The notes beneath the pieces were generated by a model, which was not told where the DNA came from, did no database searches, and saw only the letters and a program-made list of their open reading frames with translations. From positions 80,290 through 91,214 of the forward strand of contig MU631391.1 of the NCBI GenBank assembly GCA_026770615.1: 10,925 bases of DNA, read 5' to 3'. Source of the DNA: Pavlovales sp. CCMP2436 (Eukaryota > Haptophyta > Pavlovophyceae > Pavlovales). Positions within the stretch are counted from its first letter, which is position 1. Every line of letters starts with the position of its first letter. The position numbers were made by a program, and so were the translations under genes. Positions 1 to 6,657 of the stretch are shown here, piece after piece.

Positions 1-43
1 GGGGGGGGGGGAGAGTTGTACGAAACCGAGGAATCAAGGTCAC

Positions 44-901
44 CTGCAACTCTGCAAGCTCCTCCGGTGTGAAAAAGTCCGGCGTGCTCAGGTCCGGTGA
101 GCCAATCGGAGGGATCGCTTTTAGAAACGGCGAGATGCGCAGCGCCCCCTCCTCCGCGGCGCTGCACGGCTCGCCGGGCCCGCGCGCCTGCGCCGACTGC
201 AGAGTGCGCCAAAGGCGCAGAAAGGCGCGTGCGGCAGGCAGCGGGTCGGAGCCCTTTTTTTTTAGAGAGAATTTTTTTTTTATTCAGTTAAGATGAGGAT
301 TATTGAGTCACCCTGTCCAGCCGACTAGAGACCCCTCATCGGGAATCGTGGCCGGGTCCGGAGATAGCAGCCGCCCCTGTGAAAAGGGGCTGGTTCGGCG
401 AGCTGCGCACGCAGCGCACGCAGCGCACGTCATTCTAATTTTATTACTACTGTTAGAGTAATGACAACGGGGATAGGAGGATGAGGTGGTGTGGGGGATG
501 GGGGGGGAGGGAGTTAGAGGGGGCACTACCTCCACGCCGAGGTCGATGGCGAGCGCGGACGGAACCGAGATGACAGCCTCGCCCTTGGCGATGGGCTCGG
601 TCGCCACCACTCCGCGCAGCCCGTCAAAGTCAGCGATTGTGACGCGCCGGGTCGCACCTCCGGCATCGAGCCACGCGTAAAGCGTTTCGTAGCCCGCGAG
701 CAGCTCGGGCTGCCGGAGCGCCAACGCGCCGCTTGCGGGCACGCCAAAGCCCTTGCCGCGCGCGGCCGGCTTGCCAGCCTTCTTGGCGGCCAGGGAGACT
801 TGCGCGCGCGGCACGCCCCGCGCGCGGGATAAGCACGGCGTGCTCGTGCTAGTCAGAACGAGCAGCGCGAGCACGCAACCCGTGCACGCGAGCCAGCCCA
901 T
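44..901 (-). CDS. SET-domain protein lysine methyltransferase, 5' part of gene (runs off the left edge)
   Basis: The start codon is at 901. Exon 1 (901-530) gives 124 residues. Residues 1-25 are a hydrophobic signal-like segment, and 26-52 are basic and rich in Arg, Lys and Ala, as in a plastid transit peptide. Residues 94-108 read GLRGVVATEPIAKGE, followed by ISVPSALAIDLG. This is the conserved beginning of the SET domain in the Rubisco large-subunit methyltransferase/SETD3 group, which methylate lysine or histidine using S-adenosylmethionine. The exon ends GAG|GTAGTG. A second exon probably starts after TTTTCACAG at 376 and may end at 312 before GTGACT. A further coding stretch (253-44) reads ISPFLKAIPP and then PDFFTPEELAELQ, which fits the Y/F-L-x-x-(L/I)P and EEL-x-x-L region of the same fold, and it ends CAG|GTGACC. 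The acceptor of that exon is not settled: 253 is out of phase with an exon ending at 312, whereas 161 is in phase. The family is fairly sure; substrate and plastid location are inferred. Confidence 0.72.
493..523 (+). other. G-quadruplex-capable run in SET gene intron 1
   Basis: Four G runs (5, 8, 3 and 5 bases) are separated by short spacers on the plus strand. On the coding strand this is the C-rich start of intron 1, just downstream of the donor at 529. Nearby, at about 403-428, the intron also holds a 9-base unit repeated about three times. Confidence 0.4.
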
Positions 902-947
902 TGCTCTGCTTTACTGTTTCGCTTTTTAAAAACCTGCCGTGACTTAC

Positions 948-985
948 CAGCCCAGCAGCGAGGCGATTTTGTTGTTAGCATCCAT
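948..985 (-). other. possible upstream mini-exon with consensus 5' splice site
   Basis: Reading the minus strand, an ATG at 985 opens MDANNKIASLLGW and then meets a near-ideal donor, CTG|GTAAGT, at 947. The start codon of the SET gene is only 46 bases further on. Candidate acceptors (TAAAG, GCAG) lie just before it, within a very short intron. This could be a 5' untranslated exon with an upstream start, or an alternative N-terminus for the SET protein. Only the acceptor after TAAAG would be in frame without a stop. There is no other support. Confidence 0.25.
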
Positions 986-1111
986 TGCACTGGGGTAATG
1001 CCAAGCTCACGCACCGTTGACCGTCCAGGGCTCACTTTTCTGCGTTCGAAGCCCGTGTAAACTCAAATTACTACTGTACCTTCATTATACTACTTGGGCG
1101 AGGACCCAGTG

Positions 1112-1189
1112 AGTGTGTAAGTTTCTAGTTAAACGTCCGTCCCCGAGAAGATCTCACTGGATTTTAAGTGTTGAAAAACACTCAGATCC
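1112..1189 (-). repeat. short structured dispersed repeat, copy 1 (diverged)
   Basis: The reverse complement aligns with plus-strand copies at 5070-5185 and 10810-10900. Shared blocks are GATCTGAGTGTTTT, a CAACRCTT-like segment, GGGGACGGACGT, and a TAGAA...ACACACT tail. A perfect 6-bp hairpin with a GAAA loop occurs at 1167-1182, and the equivalent positions pair in the other copies. Confidence 0.5.
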
Positions 1190-1462
1190 AGGGATCCACC
1201 CCGAGCACACGAATACCGTCCCCACCGCTGACAAGTTCAGCCACACGACGATCGACGACTGACGACTCTCGACTGGCGCGCTGACCGACCTCCACTGCTC
1301 TTCCTCGCGTCGTCTGAAAATGCAGCACCGTCTGCGAGTGCGGCCCACCTTCGCGCATCTCAAACATTACTTCCTCGCTAGCCTGGCTCGCATATGTTGA
1401 GATTTTTGCCAGGGGGCAAAAAACCACAAATATGCGCGGCTTATTTGCTGGCCCATTCTTTT

Positions 1463-1491
1463 CCACCCCTTGACGGGGGTGGGCCTCGGGC
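1463..1491 (+). repeat. hairpin repeat copy A
   Basis: A CCACCCC/GGGGTGG stem is followed by CCTCGGGC. The same arrangement occurs inverted at 3651-3681. Weak similarity extends for some tens of bases on both sides, suggesting two relics of one dispersed repeat. Confidence 0.3.
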
Positions 1492-1837
1492 GCAGGATTT
1501 TAGGTTGCGAGGTGTGGCGGGCTTGCTGGCTCATGTTTGCGTTTTGAAGACTTTGAGCTTGCTGGCTCAAGGTTGGTTTTAGGTTTTTTGTCGCCCGAGT
1601 GGTGTGGCAGCGTGGGTGACTGGCCGGTTTCAAGGGCGCGTTTGGTTGCTGAGCGCAGTGTGCGTGAGTAGTGCATGAATATGAAGGACTTGTCATGAAC
1701 CAGTGCGTGCATGCGTGACGGGCCTGCTGCGGATTCGTGGTTAGCTTCTGATGTTATAACATAATTACAAAATGATTTGTATTCAAAGTGTAAAGATCTA
1801 CATAAACGTAGAATTTGACGGGGGCATTTTGTAAATG

Positions 1838-2020
1838 TACATTGACACCAAATTCTTTCAGGAATTGCAATAAAATGGCCTCCAAAGCGAGGATTGTGTG
1901 TTAAATCGGATGCTGAAATACCACCTTCACTCCGTCCCCTCTGTTCTTGACGATCGCTTTAGAATCAGGTGTCAAACCAAGCACCGAAATTGTTCCTCGT
2001 CTAATTCGACGTTTTGGTGT
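1838..2020. mobile_element. foldback/MITE-like element, diverged copy
   Basis: GACACCAAATTCTTT at 1842-1856 pairs with the reverse of TTTAGAATCAGGTGTC around 1958-1973, giving an imperfect inverted repeat. Block by block it matches the better preserved foldback at 6303-6551: the GACACC...ATTCT segment, ATGGCCTCCAAAGCGAGG, and AGAATCAGGTGTC followed by ACCGAA. It has no coding capacity. Clear terminal target duplications were not found, so the ends are approximate. Confidence 0.5.
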
Positions 2021-2218
2021 GTTCTCAAGGTCCCTACTGCGCCCAATTAATGATGCATAGTATAAAGGCCACGAAGATGCCAATAAATATGTGAAAATAT
2101 GCTATTTTCTCGTCCTTCCCAAAAGAATCAGGTAACAATCAAAATAAACGAAGTTGTTCCCCGCCAAATTCTATGTCTAAAAATATTTTCAGACTTATTC
2201 ATTCAAAAGATAGGTTAT

Positions 2219-2242
2219 TCAGTAAAATAAATATTTTACTGA
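2219..2242. repeat. 24-bp palindrome
   Basis: TCAGTAAAATA and TATTTTACTGA form an 11-bp stem around a central AA. It is AT-rich and has no T-run or gene end to suggest a terminator. It may be a terminus of the adjoining foldback-rich segment. Confidence 0.45.
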
Positions 2243-2276
2243 AACATATTATTCTGCATACTGAAACACTTTAAAA

Positions 2277-2307
2277 TCTGCGATTCTGCGTGAGGCAGAA
2301 TCGCAGA
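2277..2307. repeat. perfect 13-bp-stem hairpin
   Basis: TCTGCGATTCTGC (2277-2289) and GCAGAATCGCAGA (2295-2307) are exact reverse complements around a GTGAG loop. It sits at the change from AT-rich foldback sequence to the GC-rich repeat that starts near 2385, so it may mark an element boundary. Confidence 0.5.
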
Positions 2308-2384
2308 CTTACTGCGGGCCGCCCTGGTAGAGGATACGGCGGAAGTGGGTAAGCTGGGGGTGTGGGTGTGAGTGTGTGGTCGAG

Positions 2385-2735
2385 AGGGGGGGGTGGAGTG
2401 GGAGTGGGCGTTCGGAGTGACGGAGGTGTGGACGTGGACGGCGGCAGATTTGGCAGCGGAGAAGACGGATTGGGCGGCTGGGATGTACGGCGAACGTGGG
2501 CGGCTGGCGGGACGAGGGCGACAGCGGCACAAGGATGACGACGAAGGCGGCGAACAGGAGTTGGAGTGGACCTGGGCGCGTTCGGCAACTCAACGATGTA
2601 ATTTATGTCAATGATGGCCCTACAGCTAAATGAATGCAGCTGGAGGTACCTGCTGGCACGGCGGGTTCACTCTCCGGAGTGATATCGTTATGAAACGGCC
2701 GACGACGATGAGATATCTCGAGCGGAATAAATTAT
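2385..2735 (-). repeat. outer inverted repeat, left copy
   Basis: Read on the minus strand from 2735, this aligns with the plus strand from 7676. Shared blocks include ATTCCGCTCGAG, CTCATCGTCGT, CATAACGA-ATCACT, CCAGCAGGT, GAGTTGCCGAACGCGCC and CAGCCGCCCACGTTCG. Its far part is C/T-rich on this strand. Overlapping Pro/Arg-rich open frames here are probably composition artefacts. No function is known. Confidence 0.6.
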
Positions 2736-3849
2736 ATAAATCCCCTCTTTAAAATCTACCCAACCTCTACAAGACGCAGCCGAAGACCGAGGCCACCGGC
2801 ACGAAGGCCAAGGCGAGCACATTATCTGCGCCAAAGCCACTGAAGCCGGACGCTCCGGATACCGGGAAAAGTGCTGCCTTCGGATAGCGCTCGACCCGAC
2901 GATCTCACCGCTACCCATCTCGCAACTGGCATCTGCGGGAGATGCTTCGGCACCGCAATCGTCCCTATGACTTTCACTGGCATGCGGCGCACTGAGGGCT
3001 GCGTCGCTGCACGTGGCTACCCATCGAGCCACCACAGTGGAACCCATCTTCAACCAAACTCGAACGAAATCGGCTGCTCAGAGCTCTGCCGGCGCACCAG
3101 TATCACCGCATGGTGATGCTGAGGCTAGAAATAGAGTGACGATCAGACGCTGACAACCGAGGCCTCCTGGACGCAGAGACTGCGCACCCGGCGGTAGAAG
3201 GGGCATCATAACATAACATAACCTTTGTGCGGCGGCCAACGTTCAATGAACCTAAGGCGGGTATCCAAGGTGGCACACGCATTTCTTTGCGGGTAGTCGT
3301 TGCACAAACTATTGCAGTTTGGGCAATGTCGTTTAATGCAAGCCCTTGTCGTCGTGCAGTTCGTAAAGCAAGAGGAAATTACAGAGGTCCCCGTGCTTGA
3401 ACGATGGAACCATGCCGAGCTGTAGCCCAGGTTGAAGGGTTTATAAGTACCCAAGCCCACGGTTGACAGGGTTGGGCCAAGGCCCAACAAACGACGATCT
3501 CAGCTCATAAGCACATTTAGAATGCGACGGCTGCTGAAACTGCGACAGAGCCACAGACTCCCACACCCCAACAGCCTGTACAGTAGAGGCGCGCCAAAAT
3601 CGCAAGAGGGAGAAACAATGATGCCAAGAATCTCCACCCCAACACAATGAGCCCGAGGCTCACCCCTTGAGGGGGTGGGGTAGACCGGGTCCACAAAAGC
3701 CCCTTCTGTGCGACTCTTGTCCCTCGTGCCCGCGGACAAGAACCACACCGTGGAGTGTGGGAAACAGGCTTCCGGAGGCTCATTGGTGATTATTATTACC
3801 CTCTTTTGGTTGGGGGTTGGAGATGCTTCACTTTTCCGTTTGTACAGTC
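2736..3849. other. insertion-like segment in the left arm; no convincing gene
   Basis: This ~1.1 kb has no counterpart in the right arm, where the outer repeat and the 880-bp repeat tail are directly adjacent. A plus-strand stretch near 2765-2880 reads as a Lys/Thr/Ala/Pro-rich peptide that breaks at a TAG, and another frame continues as Ser/Ala/Pro-rich until it too breaks. Together these look like a decayed open frame. A minus-strand frame at 3206-3490 contains a cluster of cysteines but no family I recognise. A GTTGGGCC/GGCCCAAC hairpin (3473-3490) lies next to a minus-strand TTATAAA near 3440, which could be LTR-like promoter debris. Confidence 0.3.
3651..3681 (-). repeat. hairpin repeat copy B
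   Basis: This is the inverted counterpart of 1463-1491: GCCCGAGG, then CACCCC-TTGA-GGGGGTG. Similarity outside the hairpin is weak. Confidence 0.3.
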
Positions 3850-3888
3850 AAACGCCAGCTTGAATCCCTATCATAAATATATAGCGGC
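3850..3888 (+). repeat. diverged tail of an 880-bp repeat, directly before the full copy
   Basis: CGCCAGCTTGAATCCC followed by CAT-AAATATATAGCGGC parallels the 3' end of the full unit, CGCCAGCCCGAACCCCCC followed by CATTAATATATAGCGGC. The full copy is therefore bordered by the same end sequence on both sides. This could be a head-to-tail array remnant or a terminal direct repeat. Confidence 0.5.
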
Positions 3889-3915
3889 AAACGGCCGGAT
3901 CGCGCTGCCCGCTCG

Positions 3916-3940
3916 CGAGGCAGCCCGATGGGCTGCCTCG
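3916..3940 (+). repeat. 11-bp-stem hairpin enclosing the repeat ORF start codon
   Basis: CGAGGCAGCCC and GGGCTGCCTCG pair exactly around a GAT loop. The ATG of the repeat's reading frame (3928-3930) spans the loop and the first stem base. The inverted copy keeps the stem (7483-7509) and the ATG position. Confidence 0.6.
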
Positions 3941-4712
3941 TAAAGCTTTTGTACAGACTGCTATCGGCGACCTCCATCACGGACGCTTCATCTACTACCT
4001 CATCCACCGCGCCTCCGCGCGGTTGCTCGCGCCATGCGCGCGCGAACAAGTTCATGGCATTCCAAACCCAAACCCGCCATCAAGTGGACTCGCTCGCGCT
4101 CGACGTCTAGGCTCCTTCGGCTCCTTCTTCAACCAGTCCTTCCAACGCGCCCCCGCGCTGCAGCCCGCGCTCTGCACGCGCGAACGATTTCACGGCATTT
4201 AAAAACCCGTCGCTTCCTAGCGACAAGCCGACGGTTAGACCAACAATGAACTCGCTCGCTCGCGCTCGGCCGGACGGCCTCGCGTTGCCTGGTTTGGCTC
4301 CTTCGGCTCATTCTTCAACTAGTCCTTCCATCGCGCCCCCGCGCGGCGGCCCACGCCCTGCACGCGCGAACAAGTTCACGCATTCAAAACTCAAACCCGC
4401 CATCAAGTGGACTCGCTCGCGCTCGACGTCTCGGCTCCATCGGCTCCCTCTTCAACCAGTCCTTCCACCGCGCCCCCGCGCTGCGGCCCGCGCCCTGCAT
4501 GTGCAAACAAGTTCTCGACACTCAAAACCCCATCGCTTCCCAGCGATACGTCACCGGTGGGATCACCAATGGACTCGCTTGCTCGCGCACTGTCGGGCGG
4601 CCCCGCGTCACGCAGCGACTCCAGCGCTTTGTTTTCGCATTCCTCATCATCCACCACTTCTACCAGCTCCCCACTTCGGCGTAGCGCGTCGGAGCCTGCG
4701 TCGGAGCGCTAA
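3928..4712 (+). pseudogene. Ser/Pro/Ala/Arg-rich repeat ORF, broken copy
   Basis: The frame opens MGCLVKLLYRLLSATSITDA. It repeats a block like STSPSTAPPRC-GPRPARANKF four times and ends SPLRRSASEPASER before TAA. Here it is stopped by TAG after 60 codons, where the inverted copy has TCG. A one-base deletion in the third unit near 4378-4392 shifts the frame and is shared with the other copy. The predicted protein would be ~262 residues, low-complexity and probably disordered, and matches no family I know. It may be a repeat-borne frame rather than a protein gene. Confidence 0.4.
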
Positions 4713-4778
4713 GATCAGCCTGACTTGAACTTGAAACGTACCGCCAGCCCGAACCCCCCTACATTAATATATAGCGGC

Positions 4779-5069
4779 TCAGCATGGTTCAATGGTGTTC
4801 ACTCACAGACTTTTGGTCGATGTCAGACATTAGTCGGGCATTAGTCCTGGCAGCAGGGATGGTAGTAGAGGTAAAGTTGTTCATGAACTCGTAGCAGATG
4901 CCACGGCTCTCTCTTCCCCACCTACAGGTGCGGCATCTGCGCAGGCGAGCTGGATTTCGAGGCAAGCGAGATGCAGCGGACGGTCAGCGCGCCAGTTCAG
5001 AGTCGTTGATTGGCGTGTGTCTGATCAGCCTCAGTGGTGGGGACGGTCACGGTATCCGTTTGCTCTTCT
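4779..5069. other. segment between the left repeat and the cysteine-rich gene; possible exon fragment
   Basis: No complete gene is seen. On the plus strand a pyrimidine tract with CCTACAG (4921-4927) resembles a 3' splice site. It is followed by a short frame, 4928-5009, reading CGICAGELDFEASEMQRTV and then stopping. One CxxC pair and an acidic stretch are suggestive of a zinc-finger gene fragment, but nothing upstream supports a donor exon. Confidence 0.2.
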
Positions 5070-5185
5070 GCAAAGGTCCCTTAAATCTTGATCTGAGTGT
5101 TCTCAGCGCTGCTTGGGTCCGGTGGAGACCTGTCCGTGGAGACCTGTCGGTGGACGGATGTACATACTTCTAGATGTTTACACAA
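5070..5185 (+). repeat. short structured dispersed repeat, copy 2
   Basis: Starting at GCAAAGGTC, it shares with 10810-10900 the order GATCYGAGTGTT, CTTGGGTC, GGTGG-GACCTGTC, GGACGGA-GTAC, and TAGAT followed by CACA. It carries an internal duplication of TGGAGACCTGTC. It lies beyond the stop codon of the cysteine-rich gene, on the opposite strand. Confidence 0.65.
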
Positions 5186-5390
5186 TATCAACATTGCTCT
5201 ACAGTCGCTGCCAGCTCTAGGCGGGAGCCGCGACTGTAAGTAAACGGACTCGAGGCAATTCCATTCGAATGAAAGCTCCACGTCGACCGCTTTTCGCTAG
5301 CCTCTGGCTTTCCCGCGGGACCATTCTCGGCCTCCTCGGCCGGGCATCGTGGGCATCGTGGGCCATGCGCATGATCTGCGCTTACTTGCG

Positions 5391-5805
5391 CTACATGGTG
5401 AGGTGGGACTGCGTCTTGCAGCAGGCAAATTTGGGATAGCAGAAGCACAAGTATGCGCCGCAGGTCGACGGGATCTTGTCGCTGGTCTGGAGCGAGCAGG
5501 AGCCAACGAGGCAGCACTGCTGGTTCTGGCACGCGCAACACGGGTCGCACATCTCATCCACAAACCCGCACTCGAAGCAGAGGCATCTCAGCTTTGGCCC
5601 GTGATTTTGTTGATATTGATTTCAAGCTATCCTTAAAGCAGCACGCAAAGTCGATTCAGAGGCACTCGCCCTTGGAAGAGCAGCCGATGCAGTCCGGGAA
5701 ATCGAGGTAGAACGCCGAGTTGCAGCAGAGGCAGCCCGAGAACATCGTGAACATCAGGAGCTCATCCTCGTTCACAATCTTGGTGTCGGCGTCGTCCTTG
5801 CCCAT
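5391..5805 (-). CDS. small cysteine-rich protein, two exons, complete
   Basis: Exon 1 is 5805-5666 and exon 2 is 5586-5391, separated by a 79-base GT-AG intron. Spliced, they give 111 residues with 20 cysteines. Residues 1-22 are acidic and polar (MGKDDADTKIVNEDELL). Then follow SGCLCC, DFPDCIGC, KGECLCFECG, CDPCCAC, QCCLVGSC, and a C-terminal YLCFCYPKFACC. There is no signal peptide or long membrane span; the paired cysteines suggest metal binding or disulfide bonding. From memory, similar proteins of unknown function occur in diatoms and other chromists with the same NEDELL...SGCLCCNS opening. The unspliced frame has a TGA and then a frame change, and the intron removes both. The leader before the ATG is pyrimidine-rich. 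Gene identity as a real expressed gene is fairly likely; function is unknown. Confidence 0.75.
5587..5665 (-). other. 79-base intron of the cysteine-rich gene, bordered by a direct repeat
   Basis: The donor is GA|GTGCCT and the acceptor is GCTGAG|A, joining GGC GA|A TGC in frame. The bases at the donor (5667-5651) and acceptor (5589-5572) are near copies, GAG-TGCCTCTG--TCGA. This indicates that the intron arose by, or was flanked by, duplication of about 17 bases. Confidence 0.6.
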
Positions 5806-6046
5806 GATGAAGCCAGGAGGAGAAGGAGAGAGGAGGAGGAGAAGGTGGTGCGTGAACCGACGTGACTTTGACGATCGCGACAGTAAATAAAAAAACGGGC
5901 TTCAGTTATCATACAATAAATAAAAAGCCCCTTTGATTAGTGGCAGTTAATTTAAAAAAAATTATGGGCTTGCTTTCATTGGTTGTTACAGCCGGTCATT
6001 AATTTAAGGATTGAACTTTTGATCAATGAAGTTCTTGATTCGGACC
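5806..6046 (-). promoter_or_regulatory. upstream region of the cysteine-rich gene
   Basis: Just before the ATG the minus strand is C/T-rich. Further upstream it becomes AT-rich, with TTTATTTATTGTAT-like sequence near 5910-5925 and a CCAAT motif (minus strand, 5978-5982). These are weak, composition-prone signals, and no defined core promoter can be called. Confidence 0.25.
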
Positions 6047-6256
6047 AAAAGGGCTGGCAACTCAGGCTTCCCTATATTTTAACCGTGTCAGCAAAAACAG
6101 TCTGGAGACTTTTAAGCTTCCCTATATTATAAGAAAGCTTGCTTTATTGGGTGTTCAAAAGCTTATAATTATAGGGAAGCTGAAAAGTCTCCAGACTTTT
6201 TTTGCTGACATGGTTAAAATATAGGGAAGCCTGAGTTGCCAGCCCTTACACCCTTG
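6047..6256. mobile_element. 210-bp hairpin MITE with 8-bp target duplication
   Basis: Arms at about 6049-6136 and 6159-6247 are inverted copies with a few mismatches and one indel, around a ~22-base loop. Both outer ends read AAGGGCTGGCAACTCAGG inward. TTCGGACC is present at 6039-6046 and again at 6257-6264, an 8-bp target site duplication as made by hAT transposases. The right terminus begins CAAGGGTG and the left is about seven bases shorter. Each arm also contains two versions of GCTTCCCTATATT. There is no coding capacity; a transposase would have to act in trans. Confidence 0.75.
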
Positions 6257-6302
6257 TTCGGACCCTAGTTTACAGAAGGGTCCAAATATGTGAAATATCT
6301 GC

Positions 6303-6551
6303 TCCTGAATACTTCTAGACGCAGAATTTAGCTGAGAACATCTTCGGTAATGCGGTCCGACACCTGATTCTAATAGGAAGTACAGTACATGAAAATGGCT
6401 TCCGAAGTGAGGGTGGTATTTTCAACACATGAGTCACATGCGCTCCCTCACTTTGGAGGCCGTTTTCATATACTTTCTGTTAGAACCAGGTGTCGGGCCG
6501 TAGTACCGAAGTTGCTATTAGCTCGATTCTGCGTCTAGCCGTATCTTCAGA
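6303..6551. mobile_element. foldback element, better preserved copy
   Basis: Left arm 6303-6412 and right arm 6445-6551 are diverged inverted copies. Pairs include GACGCAGAATT with ATTCTGCGTC, GACACCTGATTCTAA with TTAGAACCAGGTGTC, and GAAAATGGCTTCCGAAGTGA with TCACTTTGGAGGCCGTTTTC. It belongs to the same family as 1838-2020. It has no ORF and no certain target duplication. The MITE at 6047-6256 lies next to it. Confidence 0.65.
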
Positions 6552-6657
6552 CTTTGGTTACTATTACGAGAACCCTACCTGGCATCGATATTTCCTAAAG
6601 TTTAGACCAGACCCGGTTAGATGCTATATTTCTAAATAATATGTACATATATATATT

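Larger units (their letters stand above)
986..1837. other. intergenic stretch, no gene seen
   Basis: This lies upstream of the SET gene. It holds a minus-strand copy of a short dispersed repeat (1112-1189) and a hairpin repeat (1463-1491), both listed separately. Open frames here lack recognisable protein character. Base composition shifts from GC-rich to AT-rich after about 1740, which marks the edge of the foldback-element region. Confidence 0.4.
3889..4765 (+). repeat. 880-bp repeat, left (plus) copy
   Basis: It begins AAACGGCCGGATCGCG and ends CGAACCCCCCTACATT. AATATATAGCGGC occurs immediately on each side (3876-3888, 4766-4778), either a target duplication or part of a tandem joint. In a ~255-base comparison I count 13 differences from the inverted copy at 6658-7535. 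Internally it contains four units with a core like CAACCAGTCCTTCCAACGCG, starting near 3992, 4128, 4312 and 4450, with a weaker fifth near 4644. Spacings alternate near 137 and 190 bases, so the true period is a dimer of about 320 bases. Confidence 0.8.

Noticed and set aside
2271..2593. Overlapping Pro/Ser/Thr-rich frames
   Set aside because: All minus frames are open because of C-rich simple sequence. The homologous repeat at 7676-8010 does not preserve a common frame.
3206..3490. 94-codon minus frame with clustered Cys
   Set aside because: It starts at a non-ATG codon, overlaps a TATA-like sequence, and matches no spacing pattern of a zinc-binding family I know.
5372..5391. Tiny 18-19-base intron after the cysteine-rich stop codon
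   Set aside because: GTAGCG...GCAG is far shorter than the other introns here. The TAG at 5393 gives a sensible C-terminus.
5657..5665. In-frame TGA in the cysteine-rich gene, possible selenocysteine codon
   Set aside because: The TGA falls inside a 79-base GT-AG intron that restores frame and the KGECLCFEC motif. No SECIS core could be seen downstream.
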